Assembly: GCA_016292785.1 (NCBI GenBank) | Contig: JAEDFL010000002.1 | Location: forward strand, 35,995 to 99,994 | Origin: Clostridiaceae bacterium | Lineage (GTDB): Bacteria > Bacillota > Clostridia > Oscillospirales > Acutalibacteraceae | Length of the DNA stretch: 64,000 bases | Direction of reading: 5' to 3' | Shown: piece after piece, positions 42,488-51,900 of the stretch | Numbering within the stretch: position 1 is the first letter of the stretch | Layout: each line of letters starts with the position of its first letter | Position numbers and translations under genes: made by a program | The notes under the pieces: generated by a model | What the model saw: the letters and a program-made list of their open reading frames with translations, nothing else | Told to the model about the DNA's origin: nothing | Database searches by the model: none

Positions 42488-42730
42488 ATGACAACAGCAT
42501 TTGCAATAAGAACAATAATCGAGATAGCGGCAGTTTTATTTGTAATTTTCGGAGTTCTGCATGAGCAGAAGTTCATCGACTTTGAGGATAAGGTGATCCG
42601 TATGATAGCCAAGAGAATTTATATCCGCAAGCGTAAAAAGGCAATCGCCAAAAAGCGTGCCGCTCAGCACGCTCGTCGCAGGAGAGAGGATCAGCAGAAG
42701 AACACGAAGATCTATCCCTATGTCGCTTGA
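42488..42730 (+). CDS. small membrane protein with basic tail, putative SOS-regulated
   Basis: 80 residues from ATG 42488 (AGGAGG ribosome site). One membrane helix (TIIEIAAVLFVIFGVL, residues ~9-25) is followed by an amphipathic stretch (QKFIDFEDKVIRMIAK) and a very basic tail (RKRKKAIAKKRAAQHARRRR). There is no known domain. The positive-inside rule puts the tail in the cytosol. A consensus promoter and a LexA-type box control it and a strong terminator follows, so it is a monocistronic unit. A cell-division inhibitor like YneA or a stress toxin is possible, but LysM or other YneA features are absent. Confidence 0.78.
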   Translation: MTTAFAIRTIIEIAAVLFVIFGVLHEQKFIDFEDKVIRMIAKRIYIRKRKKAIAKKRAAQHARRRREDQQKNTKIYPYVA

Positions 42731-42753
42731 TTTGTTAATTAAGGTAATCACCG

Positions 42754-42793
42754 CTCCGTCGTGCCGTTTGTTCGGTGCGGCGGAGAATTTTTT
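42754..42793 (+). terminator. terminator of the small membrane protein gene
   Basis: CTCCGTCGTGCCG (42754-42766) pairs, with G-U pairs, with CGGTGCGGCGGAG (42773-42785), followed by AATTTTTTAT. Confidence 0.85.
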
Positions 42794-42795
42794 AT

Positions 42796-42835
42796 AAAGA
42801 AACAGGCTTGCGTGGCATACCGTCACACAAGCCTG
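42796..42835 (-). terminator. terminator of the GH2 operon
   Basis: Minus strand CAGGCTTGTGTG (42835-42824) pairs with CGCAAGCCTG-side bases (42814-42803), then TTTCTTTAT. Confidence 0.75.
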
Positions 42836-42856
42836 ATGTTTTATTGGGAAAAATTT

Positions 42857-45800
42857 TTATACGGTAAAGGGATCAATATCATCGACCTTTGCCGGAAGAA
42901 TTTTGAACGTGAAATCAAATTTCTTGTCGGTAAGTCTGTATTTGTCAGCCGCATCCGGACCGCAGGAGCCTGAGCCTATTCCGTTCTGCTTGAAGTCAAG
43001 GCTGAGAACAGTCTCCTTCATCGGTACAAGCTCATAGTCGTGCTTTGTCTCACGAAGAAGCTGAGGTGTGAAATGCTGAGCATTCGACGAGAAATCGCTG
43101 ATGTTCTCACCTCGGCAGAGAAGTCCTATTCCGTCTGCGTTGAAAACCCTTGCCCATTTTACCGCATAGTGTGAGGAGTTCTCCTGCGGACGGACATAAT
43201 GCTCAAAGTTATCCGTAACGGTTGTCTTGTAGAGGTCAACCGTGGTGTAACGCTTCTTGTCGATATAGCTCTCCTTGGGACCGTAGCCGTAGTATTCGTA
43301 GCTCTCAAAGCCCTCCGGCATAATAAGCTGAATACCCATTCTCGGCAGGGTGTCAAGGCTCTTGCTGCTCTCGCCGTTTACGTTGATGAGTACGCTTGAG
43401 TCGGGGAGGAAGGTATAAACGATCTTTCCTGCAAAAACAGGCTCTAATTCATATGTTCCGAAGGACATATTTACCGTTATTACTACCTTTTCGTCTGTTT
43501 TTTCAACCGTCAGCGAACGGCACTTTTGTTTAAGTCTTTCCATTCCTATCTGTTCCCACTTCTGACGGTGGTAGGAGTCGTTGTCAATATAGGCACGGAA
43601 AAGGTTAAGCTCAACGGGCTGTGAAAGAAGCTCAGTCGAGCCGAAGTTCATTTTAATGAGCTTGCCGTACGCCTTGTCAAAGACATATTTCACTGTGCCG
43701 ACCGTAATTTCAACATATCTTTCACTCTCGTCAAAGACAATGGCGGCGGTCGGAAGATTGACCTTTGCTGTCGGGATCGAATCAAGCTTGAACTGCTTGA
43801 GTCCGATCTCATAGCCTGCCTTTGCCCAGAGCTTGTCGGTTCTGTTGACAAATCTGAGGGTGAGATAGGTCTCACCGCTGAAGCTGTAAGCCTTGGGATC
43901 AAAGATGGAAAATTCCTTTCGCTCTCTCGGCATAAGCATAAGTCCCGATACCTCGCCCGATGCGATGAGCTTACCGTCGGATTTTATATCCCACTTGATG
44001 CCCACATCGTCAAGACCGACGAAGAAGTTGCGGTTCTTTATTATAACATTTCCGTTGCCTGAGTATTCCGCAAAGAACGGCTGATAAACGATTTTTGCTT
44101 CCTCAAAGCCCGTGTGCGGAGTTCTGTCGGGATAAACAAGACCGTCAACGCAGAAATTGCCGTCGTTCGGAAGATCGCCGAAGTCTCCGCCGTAGGTGTA
44201 TTTGTAGCCGCCGTTACCGTCGGGTACGGCAACGGAATGATCGGTGTATTCCCAGATACAGCCGCCGCAGAATTTGTCGTCGGACTCTATAAGCTCCCAG
44301 TAATCGCCGATATCTCCGGGGCCGTTGCCCATTGCGTGACAGTATTCACAGAGGTAGAGCGGCTTATTCTTACGCTTCTTGCTTGAGAGGATCTCCTTGC
44401 ACTTATCAATCGAGGGATACATCCAGCTTTCAACATCGGAGGAAGTGCCGATGTTCTTGCCTGCCATCTCGGCATAGCGGTAGTTTGCGTTTTCATAGTG
44501 AACGATCACGTTTGAATTGCGGGACTTGATATAGTCGTACATCGCCTGATGATTGTCGCCGCAGCCGGATTCGTTTCCGAGCGACCAGAAGATGACCGAA
44601 ACGTGGTTTTTATCACGCTCAAACATTCTCTTGGCTCTGTCAACATATGCGTCCTTCCAGTTCGGATCGTTTGAAAGCAGACTCCAGTTTTCAAAGTGGA
44701 AGCCGTCGATTGAGCTGCTGAAGCCGTGAGCCTCAAGATCGGACTCGTCAATCACCATCAGTCCGAGCTGATCGCACATTTCAAGGAAACGGGGATCGTT
44801 CGGATAGTGGGAAGTACGGACGGCGTTTACATTGTGTCGCTTGAAGATATAAAGATCCTCAAGGACGTGCTCTATCGGTGTTGTATGTCCGTAGATCGGG
44901 TGAGAATCGTGGCGGTTAACGCCCTTGATTTTTATCTTCTGACCGTTGAGATAAAGAACGGAACGGGATATCGTAAGATCTTTTATTCCGAGCTTTACAA
45001 GCACAACCTCGTCCGATACGTCAAGGAAAAGATCGTAGAGCAGGGGAGCTTCGTCGCTCCAAAGGATAGGATTGTCAAATTTTATTTTAATTTTACCGTT
45101 TGAGCTTTCGCCTGCGTCGATATTCTCACCGTGCGGAGAAACAAGTCTGTAAGTAACGTTCCTGTCTCCTATGATGTCAAGATCAACATTTACGATACAC
45201 TTCGTAAACTTCTTTTTAAGCTCTGTTGTAACATAGAAATCCTTGATTCTTCCTCTGCGGCTTCTCTTGAGGATATATACATCACGGAAAATACCGCTGA
45301 GTCTCCACATATCCTGATCCTCAAGATAAGAGCCGTCGCACCACTTGAGAACAAGCAGGGCAATTCTGTTTACGCCGACGTGCGAAAACTCCGTGATATT
45401 AAATTCGCTTGTCATATGGCTGACCTGGCTGTAACCTACGAATTTTCCGTTGATCCAGAGATAGAAACATGAGTCAACGCCCTCAAAGTTGAGGAAAAGA
45501 TCACGGTTCATCGAATTTTCGTCAAGCTCAAAATCACGCAGATATATGCCGCACGGATTGTCGTCCGGAACATAGGGCGGATCGCAGGGGTAGGGGTAAC
45601 GCTGGTTTGTATAGTTCGGCACATCGTAACCCTTGTCGAGATCCATCTGCCAGTTCATCGGCACCTTGATTTTGTTATAATTTCCGTCAAGCTCATAGTC
45701 CTCGGCATAGAAGCCGTCCTCAACGTCAATTATCGAATTGTAAAATCTGAAATCCCATTCTCCGTTGAGAAGCTGAAAATATTTCGACTCCTCTCTCGAC

Positions 45801-45910
45801 TTCGTCAGAGCGTTTTCCTCGTTGAGGAAGGGAATGAAATATGAATGCGGTTCCTCGCATCCGACATGAAGGGTTTTGGGATCTTCATAGTATTTAGGTA
45901 TACTAAGCAT
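42857..45910 (-). CDS. lacZ: beta-galactosidase, GH2 family (LacZ type)
   Basis: 1017 residues from ATG 45910 (GGAGG ribosome site). The order is jelly-roll sugar-binding domain, immunoglobulin-like domain, TIM barrel, second beta-sandwich and C-terminal domain 5, as in E. coli LacZ. The acid/base Glu is in WSLGNESGCGDN (~445) and the nucleophile Glu in LCEYCHAMGNGPG (~519). There is no signal peptide, so it acts in the cytosol on imported beta-galactosides. It is the second gene of an operon, 14 bases after the other GH2 gene. Confidence 0.93.
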   Translation of the reverse strand: MLSIPKYYEDPKTLHVGCEEPHSYFIPFLNEENALTKSREESKYFQLLNGEWDFRFYNSIIDVEDGFYAEDYELDGNYNKIKVPMNWQMDLDKGYDVPNYTNQRYPYPCDPPYVPDDNPCGIYLRDFELDENSMNRDLFLNFEGVDSCFYLWINGKFVGYSQVSHMTSEFNITEFSHVGVNRIALLVLKWCDGSYLEDQDMWRLSGIFRDVYILKRSRRGRIKDFYVTTELKKKFTKCIVNVDLDIIGDRNVTYRLVSPHGENIDAGESSNGKIKIKFDNPILWSDEAPLLYDLFLDVSDEVVLVKLGIKDLTISRSVLYLNGQKIKIKGVNRHDSHPIYGHTTPIEHVLEDLYIFKRHNVNAVRTSHYPNDPRFLEMCDQLGLMVIDESDLEAHGFSSSIDGFHFENWSLLSNDPNWKDAYVDRAKRMFERDKNHVSVIFWSLGNESGCGDNHQAMYDYIKSRNSNVIVHYENANYRYAEMAGKNIGTSSDVESWMYPSIDKCKEILSSKKRKNKPLYLCEYCHAMGNGPGDIGDYWELIESDDKFCGGCIWEYTDHSVAVPDGNGGYKYTYGGDFGDLPNDGNFCVDGLVYPDRTPHTGFEEAKIVYQPFFAEYSGNGNVIIKNRNFFVGLDDVGIKWDIKSDGKLIASGEVSGLMLMPRERKEFSIFDPKAYSFSGETYLTLRFVNRTDKLWAKAGYEIGLKQFKLDSIPTAKVNLPTAAIVFDESERYVEITVGTVKYVFDKAYGKLIKMNFGSTELLSQPVELNLFRAYIDNDSYHRQKWEQIGMERLKQKCRSLTVEKTDEKVVITVNMSFGTYELEPVFAGKIVYTFLPDSSVLINVNGESSKSLDTLPRMGIQLIMPEGFESYEYYGYGPKESYIDKKRYTTVDLYKTTVTDNFEHYVRPQENSSHYAVKWARVFNADGIGLLCRGENISDFSSNAQHFTPQLLRETKHDYELVPMKETVLSLDFKQNGIGSGSCGPDAADKYRLTDKKFDFTFKILPAKVDDIDPFTV

Positions 45911-45924
45911 TTGTAATCCTCCGA

Positions 45925-47640
45925 TCAAAGCTCGATTTTAGCCTTTCTTGAGTTAATGGCACGGAAAATCGAGGTTTCAAATTTTGGCTTTCTTGAATAG
46001 GTGTAAAGTCCGTTCTGCTCCTGCTCAACATCGTAAAGCTGGGTGTAGCAGAAGCCGAACATCTGATCGTTGTCAAGCAAAGCGTCGGTCAGACCCTTAT
46101 AACGCTCGATAAATTCATATTTGTTCTTGGGTGCGTCGCCGTAGCCCCATGCGTTCTGCTCGCCTTCGTTGACAGACCAGCGTATTCCGCCGTATTCGCT
46201 GACAAAGGTCGGACCTCCTGTGTATTTCTGGCGTTTTTTATGATTGTCAAAAAGCTCGCCCTCGGTCATAAGCTTGTCATAATGCTCCTTGAACACCTTG
46301 GGATCCTGCTCATAGTCGTGAACATCAAAGATATCCGTGATAACGTGGAAGTTACCGCTTGTGTCGATGCAGGGACGCGTCCTGTCAAGAGCCTTGGTTG
46401 TGTTGTAAACAACGGCAAGGGTTTCGTCGTGCTGCTTTCTTCCGTCGTAGTCCCATGTTTCGTTGAACGGACACCAGCCGATGATTGACGGGTGGTTAAA
46501 GTCACGTTCGATTTCTTCAATCCATTCGGGAAGTATGCTGAAAAGAATGTTCGGGTTTGAGGAGTCCATACCCCAGTTCGGATATTCGCCCCAAACGATG
46601 TAGCCCATCTTATCGCAGTGGTAAAGGAATCTCGGCTCAAAGATCTTTTCGTGAAGTCTTGCGCCGTTGAAGCCGACGTCAAGGGAGATCTGAATATCCT
46701 TTATCATAGCCTCCTCGGTCGGAGCGGTGTAAATTCCGTCGGGATAGAAGCCCTGATCGAGAACAAGACGCTGGAAAACCGACTTGCCGTTGATGAGGAA
46801 TTTCTGTCCGTCAAGCCTTACGTCACGAAGTCCGAAGTAGCTGTCAACCTTATCCTCATTGAAGCGAAGCTCAAGGTCGTAAAGCCTGCCTTCGCCGACC
46901 TCCCAAAGATATGCTTCTTTAAGGTCGAGGTGAGCGGTGACAAAGCCGCCGTCGGAAACTACTGTTGCGGCTCCCATTATCCTCTCCTGATAGAGGGCGA
47001 GGACTTCAAACTTGCCCGATCCGATGACCTCGGCCTGAATATCCACCGAGCAGTTTTCAACATTCGGGAAAATCTTGATGCCTTTGATCCTCGACTCGGG
47101 AACAAACTCAAGCCATACCGTCTGCCAGATACCTGTTGTACGGGTGTAGTCACAGCCATGAGAATAGTATTCCTCACTCTGCTTTCCTCTCGGCTGGAGA
47201 GGATTTCTCGTATCGTCCTCGGCATAAACGGTCAGCACATTTTTACCGTCGGTTATGTAATCCGTGATATCAAATTCAAAGGAGATGTAGCCGCCCTTGT
47301 GTGTGCCGACCTCCTTGCCGTTAATGTAAACGGTAGCCTTGTAGTCAACGGCTCCGAAATGAAGAATTGTTCTGAGACCCGAATACTTCTCGGGAATTGT
47401 AAACTCCCTTGAATACCATACGGCGTCCATAAAATCCTTATATTCGATTCCCGAAAGTACGCTTTCGGGGCAGAAAGGCACGTTTATCGTTCTGTCGAAC
47501 TTTGTCTGCGGCTGATAATATTTCTTGGCAAGTCCGCTCTTGGACTTGTCGATTTTAAAACTCCATTTTCCGTTAAGATTCATCCAATCTCTGCGCTGGA
47601 ATTGCGGATTGGGGTGTTCGGGACGGGGTATAATGTTCAT
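45925..47640 (-). CDS. GH2 family glycosidase, short beta-galactosidase/glucuronidase type
   Basis: 571 residues, a three-domain GH2 enzyme: sugar-binding (FGAVDYKATVYINGKEVG), immunoglobulin-like and TIM barrel. The acid/base Glu is in GWCPFNETWDYDG (~393) and the nucleophile Glu in FVSEYGGIRWSV (~481). It has no signal peptide. The substrate may be a beta-galactoside, glucuronide or other beta-linked sugar; sequence alone does not decide. It is the first gene before lacZ, suggesting joint breakdown of a plant or host oligosaccharide. Confidence 0.9.
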   Translation of the reverse strand: MNIIPRPEHPNPQFQRRDWMNLNGKWSFKIDKSKSGLAKKYYQPQTKFDRTINVPFCPESVLSGIEYKDFMDAVWYSREFTIPEKYSGLRTILHFGAVDYKATVYINGKEVGTHKGGYISFEFDITDYITDGKNVLTVYAEDDTRNPLQPRGKQSEEYYSHGCDYTRTTGIWQTVWLEFVPESRIKGIKIFPNVENCSVDIQAEVIGSGKFEVLALYQERIMGAATVVSDGGFVTAHLDLKEAYLWEVGEGRLYDLELRFNEDKVDSYFGLRDVRLDGQKFLINGKSVFQRLVLDQGFYPDGIYTAPTEEAMIKDIQISLDVGFNGARLHEKIFEPRFLYHCDKMGYIVWGEYPNWGMDSSNPNILFSILPEWIEEIERDFNHPSIIGWCPFNETWDYDGRKQHDETLAVVYNTTKALDRTRPCIDTSGNFHVITDIFDVHDYEQDPKVFKEHYDKLMTEGELFDNHKKRQKYTGGPTFVSEYGGIRWSVNEGEQNAWGYGDAPKNKYEFIERYKGLTDALLDNDQMFGFCYTQLYDVEQEQNGLYTYSRKPKFETSIFRAINSRKAKIEL

Positions 47641-47671
47641 ATTACAGATCCTCCAATTTAATATTCAGCTT

Positions 47672-47700
47672 ATCATAACATATACAAAAAAATTATACAA
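47672..47700 (-). promoter_or_regulatory. possible promoter of the GH2 operon
   Basis: Minus strand TTGTAT (47700-47695), 17 bp, TATGAT (47677-47672), 31 bases before the start. AT-rich region, so moderate support. Confidence 0.5.
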
Positions 47701-47774
47701 GTAATAAAATCCAATTTTTTATCCGGTAAGTCAAAAACAGAATAATAATTGTAAAAAATCATTATTCAATTTTG

Positions 47775-47803
47775 TTGACAAACATTATACGCAAATATAT
47801 AAT
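47775..47803 (+). promoter_or_regulatory. consensus promoter of the beta-propeller protein
   Basis: TTGACA at 47775-47780, 17 bp, TATAAT at 47798-47803, with the ATG at 47843. Confidence 0.82.
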
Positions 47804-47842
47804 ATCTTTATTAAATCTCTGAAAAAACGGAGAGTAAAATTT

Positions 47843-49573
47843 ATGGGAAAAGAAAAAAACAGAGCAAAACTTTATCTGATAAGCCTTGCGGTTATTCTGC
47901 TTACCGTGCTTGTCGTTTTCGGAGGGGTTAAGGTTTACAAATCACGTCTTGATGACAAAGCTCCCGGAGATCCGCAGAATACTGTGGAGGCAGGAGCGGA
48001 TGCCGATGGCACAACCGAGCCGGAACAGACGATGCAGACCTACAATGTAGAGACCTTCAACCCTCATGCGGTTGACTCCACAAAGCCGGAAAGACTTGTT
48101 TCGTCCACGACCGTGAGCGTTGACGGCAAGGTAGTTGAAAGCTACAACAGCCCGAATAAAATAAAATTTTATGAGGGAACAAAATACACCGATGTCGATG
48201 GCATCATCACCTTCAGGGGAGATAATTTCCGCTCGGGCGCAGCTTTCGGAAAGGCTTCGGTCAGCGAAAAGAAGCTCGGCACAGTCTGGACAAATCAGAC
48301 AGGCTCGCTGCGTGACGCAGGCGGTACTTTCTGGTCGGGTAACGGCTGGTCAGGACAGCCGCTGATTACCAAATGGCCGGACGCAATGAGAAGGAATTTC
48401 ACCGCCATGCACGATTGGGCACGTCAGAAGGACGGTCTTGTCGAGGTGATTTACGCTTCGATGGACGGTTATATACATTTCTACGAGCTTGAAACGGGCG
48501 AAGAAACCCGTGATCCGATGAACATCGGCTTCACCTTTAAAGGCGCAGGCGCTCTCGATCCGAGAGGATATCCGATAATGTATGTCGGCTCGGGCGTGAA
48601 CAGCACTCAGGGCAGATCGAGAGTATTTATCATCAATCTCGTTGACAACACTATCATGTACCAGTTCGGTCAGGATGAGAGTTTCTGCGACAGATACTGG
48701 AACGGCTTCGATTCCTCGGCTCTTGTCTGCGCCGAAACGGATCAGCTCATCTATCCGGGTGAGAACGGAATACTCTATATAATGAAGCTCAACACAAGGT
48801 TTGACGAGAACACGGGCAGCCTTTCGGTTGCTCCCGACAATATTGTCAAGTGGAAGTATATGGGAAAACGCACGGGCGATAAATACTGGCTCGGCATGGA
48901 GGACAGCTCGATTATCATTAACCATTATATGATAATTGCCGATAACGGCGGTTTGCTCTTGTGCCTTGACCTCAACACGCTCAAGCTTGTCTGGGCGCAG
49001 GATATACTTGACGACACAAACTGCACTCCCGTCCTGAGCATAGAGGACGGACATCCGTATGTTTACACAAGCACCTCGTTCCATTACGGCTGGAGAAGCA
49101 CGACAACGGCGGCTATTCCGATCTGGAAGATAGACGCTGAAACGGGCGAGATCGTATGGCGTACCGACTACACCTGTCAGACAATGGAGGATCTTTCCGG
49201 CGGAGTTCAGGGAACTCTTGCAGTCGGCAAGAACAAGCTCAGCGAGCTTATCTTTGTCCCGATCGCAAGAACGCCCGATTTCGAAACGGGTACTCTTGTT
49301 GCCCTTTACAAAAAGGACGGCAAGACGGCTTGGGAAAAACAGACCGATGTTTACAGCTGGAGCTCTCCGGTTGATTTCTACGATGAGGACGGCAACGGAT
49401 ACATCATTCACTGCAACACGGGTGCGAATATGTACCTGCTTGACGGACTGACGGGAGAGGAGCTTGACCGGGTCAGCCTCGGCTCAAATGTTGAAGCCTC
49501 ACCGTCAATGTATAACGGATATGCCGTCGTCGGAACGAGAGGACAGAAAGTCTTCTGTATGAAAGTAATATAA
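47843..49573 (+). CDS. membrane-anchored PQQ-like beta-propeller protein
   Basis: 576 residues. A signal-anchor (LYLISLAVILLTVLVVFGGV, residues ~8-28) is followed by an acidic linker (EPEQTMQTYN) and seven to eight beta-propeller blades: VIYASMDGYIHFYELETGEE, LLCLDLNTLKLVWAQD, IWKIDAETGEIVWRTDY and TGANMYLLDGLTGEELDRVS show the blade pattern. It binds no PQQ on evidence here. Extracellular scaffold or sensor role is inferred. Own promoter and terminator. Confidence 0.82.
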   Translation: MGKEKNRAKLYLISLAVILLTVLVVFGGVKVYKSRLDDKAPGDPQNTVEAGADADGTTEPEQTMQTYNVETFNPHAVDSTKPERLVSSTTVSVDGKVVESYNSPNKIKFYEGTKYTDVDGIITFRGDNFRSGAAFGKASVSEKKLGTVWTNQTGSLRDAGGTFWSGNGWSGQPLITKWPDAMRRNFTAMHDWARQKDGLVEVIYASMDGYIHFYELETGEETRDPMNIGFTFKGAGALDPRGYPIMYVGSGVNSTQGRSRVFIINLVDNTIMYQFGQDESFCDRYWNGFDSSALVCAETDQLIYPGENGILYIMKLNTRFDENTGSLSVAPDNIVKWKYMGKRTGDKYWLGMEDSSIIINHYMIIADNGGLLLCLDLNTLKLVWAQDILDDTNCTPVLSIEDGHPYVYTSTSFHYGWRSTTTAAIPIWKIDAETGEIVWRTDYTCQTMEDLSGGVQGTLAVGKNKLSELIFVPIARTPDFETGTLVALYKKDGKTAWEKQTDVYSWSSPVDFYDEDGNGYIIHCNTGANMYLLDGLTGEELDRVSLGSNVEASPSMYNGYAVVGTRGQKVFCMKVI

Positions 49574-49592
49574 AAAACAATATAATAAAAAA

Positions 49593-49625
49593 GAAGCAGC
49601 CGAATCCGACTGCTTCCTTTTTTAT
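49593..49625. terminator. bidirectional terminator
   Basis: GAAGCAG (49593-49599) pairs with CTGCTTC (49610-49616), A-run left and T-run right, between convergent genes. Confidence 0.85.
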
Positions 49626-49628
49626 TAC

Positions 49629-51683
49629 TTAGATCTTCATTGCGACGTCATATGCTTTCCATACAACGGAACGGAGATTGCCGATTGCAAGACAGTCACC
49701 GACGAGGTAAACATTGCTTGCTTTCTCTGCGATCGGTGCGGGAATGTAACCTGCACAGCTTATTACGGAATCGCAGGGGATCTCAACCTCATTGCCGTTC
49801 TTCTTGGTGCAGATGATCGAACCGTCCTTAACTTCGCTGAGTGTTGTTTCAAGGTAAACGGGAGTTCTGTTGAGTGCGAACCACTCTCTGAGATATGATG
49901 AGTTTGCAAGGCATACGCCCTTCTGGCTTACAAGGTCGTCCTTCATCTCAACGATGATCGGCTTCTTGCCCTGGAGAGCAAGCTCATAAGCGATCTCACT
50001 TCCGGTAAGACCGCCGCCGATTACGGCAACCTTTTCACCGACAGGTGCGCCGTTGAGGAAGTCGCAGGCTTCAATCATCTTCTCATATCCGGGAACTCTT
50101 CTGAGCTGACGGGGAGTAGAGCCTGTTGCGACGATAACGGGAGCAGTGCCGAAAGCGGAAATATCCTTGATCTCATCGTTGAGCTTGACTTCGATGTTGA
50201 GCTTCTTCATCTGAAGTCTGTACCATTCAAGCAGCTCACGGAGCTTGCCCTTGTAGGACTCTGCGCTGGCAGGAATGAATGTACCGCCGAGAACATCGCT
50301 CTTTTCGTGAATAATCGGGTTGTGGCCTCTGAGCTTGAGAACTCTTGCAGCCTCCATACCGCCGATTCCGCCGCCGACAATGTGAACAGTCTTGGGAGAA
50401 TCGGTCTTTTTAATGTAGTGCTTGTTCCACTGCATCGTTTCGGCGTTAACCGCACAGCGTGCAAGGTGGAGACTGTCGGAAAGCTCCTGATCGTTGGGAA
50501 CTCCCTTGTAGTGGCACATATTGAAACAGCCGTTGTGGCAGAGGATACACGGACGGATATCGTCCTCCTGATCGTTGATCATCTTTGTTACCCACGCCTG
50601 ATCTGCAAGGAACGGACGTGCAAAGCCTGCGCCGTCGATCTTTCCGTCCTTAACGGAGTCTGCAGCAACTCTCGGGTCAAGACGACCTGCGCAGATAACG
50701 GGGATATCGACAAAATTCTTTATGTGTTCAACATCGGCAAGGTTGCAGTTTTCGGGCATATAAACAGGAGGATGAGCCCAGTACCATGCGTCGTATGTAC
50801 CGTTGTCGCAGTTGAGGCAGTCATAGCCTGCGTCCTGAAGATATTTTGCAGCCTTTTCGGACTCCTCCATATCACGGCCGACTTCAACATAGTCCTCACC
50901 GGGGATTGCGCCCTGACGGAAGCCCTTCGTCTTGGAAACAACGCTGTAACGCAGAGAAACAGGGAAATCGTCGCCGCAAACCTTTTTGATGGCCTGAACA
51001 ATCTCTGCCGCAAAACGGTAACGGTTCTCAAGACTTCCGCCGTACTCATCGGTACGCTTGTTGACATATTTAAGTGTGAACTGATCAAGAAGATAACCCT
51101 CGTGAACGGCGTGAATTTCAACGCCGTCAACGCCTGCATCCTGAAGGAGCTTTGCTGTTTTTGCAAAAGCGTCAACCATTTCCCTGATCTCGGCCTTTGT
51201 CATCGCTCTTGACGGAACCTTGTCAGACCAGCGGTTGGGAGAGGGGCTTGCGGAAGCCGTGATCTTGTCAAGATTCATGAACGGCTTGCTGAGAACCTTG
51301 AGCACAGGATTGGTGTAGAGACCTTCCATCATAGAGCTGATGGTGAAAGAACGTCCGAAGCCTGCGGTGAGCTGAACGAAAAGCTTGGCTCCCGTTTTGT
51401 GAAATTCAGGCATCCACTTTTTAAGGTCGTCGTACATCTTCTTGTTTTTGTAAAGCCACTGACCGAACATCGGGTTGTAGACGGGCTGACAGCCGGGAAG
51501 AATAAGACCGACGTTATTCTTTGCGACCTCCATAATGAATTTTGCGCCGTCCTTGTCAAAATGGTTTTTCTCCATCCAGCCGAAAAGATCGGTGCCGCCC
51601 ATGCTTGTCAGAACTATACGGTTCTTGATTTCGCAGTTGCCGATCTTCCACGGGGTGAATAAGGGTGCTAATTTCTGATCCAT
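49629..51683 (-). CDS. NADH:flavin oxidoreductase / enoate-reductase-like FeS flavoprotein
   Basis: 684 residues: an old-yellow-enzyme FMN barrel (residues ~1-370: LFTPWKIGNCEIKNRIVLTS, GVDGVEIHAVHEGYLLDQF), a 4Fe-4S cluster (CILCHNGCFNMC and a later Cys) and an FAD/NADH domain (VHIVGGGIGGMEAARVLKLR; AVIGGGLTGSEIAYELA). The layout is that of 2-enoate reductase, 2,4-dienoyl-CoA reductase and BaiCD/BaiH bile acid enzymes. Which substrate is reduced is not known. Own transcription unit before the envelope segment. Confidence 0.9.
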   Translation of the reverse strand: MDQKLAPLFTPWKIGNCEIKNRIVLTSMGGTDLFGWMEKNHFDKDGAKFIMEVAKNNVGLILPGCQPVYNPMFGQWLYKNKKMYDDLKKWMPEFHKTGAKLFVQLTAGFGRSFTISSMMEGLYTNPVLKVLSKPFMNLDKITASASPSPNRWSDKVPSRAMTKAEIREMVDAFAKTAKLLQDAGVDGVEIHAVHEGYLLDQFTLKYVNKRTDEYGGSLENRYRFAAEIVQAIKKVCGDDFPVSLRYSVVSKTKGFRQGAIPGEDYVEVGRDMEESEKAAKYLQDAGYDCLNCDNGTYDAWYWAHPPVYMPENCNLADVEHIKNFVDIPVICAGRLDPRVAADSVKDGKIDGAGFARPFLADQAWVTKMINDQEDDIRPCILCHNGCFNMCHYKGVPNDQELSDSLHLARCAVNAETMQWNKHYIKKTDSPKTVHIVGGGIGGMEAARVLKLRGHNPIIHEKSDVLGGTFIPASAESYKGKLRELLEWYRLQMKKLNIEVKLNDEIKDISAFGTAPVIVATGSTPRQLRRVPGYEKMIEACDFLNGAPVGEKVAVIGGGLTGSEIAYELALQGKKPIIVEMKDDLVSQKGVCLANSSYLREWFALNRTPVYLETTLSEVKDGSIICTKKNGNEVEIPCDSVISCAGYIPAPIAEKASNVYLVGDCLAIGNLRSVVWKAYDVAMKI

Positions 51684-51843
51684 ATTAAACCTCCTGAATT
51701 ATTAAATTATCAGTTTTCCGTTTTATTATAACATGTTGATATTAAAAATGGAAGTGCTTAAACATAAAATTTGTTAATTATTTCACTCAGATATCAAAAA
51801 TCGACAGAATATTTTCCTGTTTTTATCACATTTAAAACTTTTG

Positions 51844-51872
51844 TTGCAAATGTTATTCTTTTGTGATATACT
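51844..51872 (+). promoter_or_regulatory. promoter of the glycosyltransferase-TagF-like gene
   Basis: TTGCAA at 51844-51849, 17 bp, TATACT at 51867-51872 with an extended TG; the ATG is at 51901. Confidence 0.72.
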
Positions 51873-51900
51873 GGAAATAATTGAGATGAAAGGTGATAAT

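Noticed and set aside
46618..47412. Open frame of 264 codons on the plus strand
   Set aside because: Antisense to the 571-residue GH2 gene; no domain seen.
48350..49411. Open frame of 353 codons on the minus strand
   Set aside because: Antisense to the beta-propeller protein; no motif and no ribosome site.
50307..51212. Open frame of 301 codons on the plus strand
   Set aside because: Antisense to the enoate-reductase-like gene; composition (Cys, Val, Asn rich) fits a shadow.
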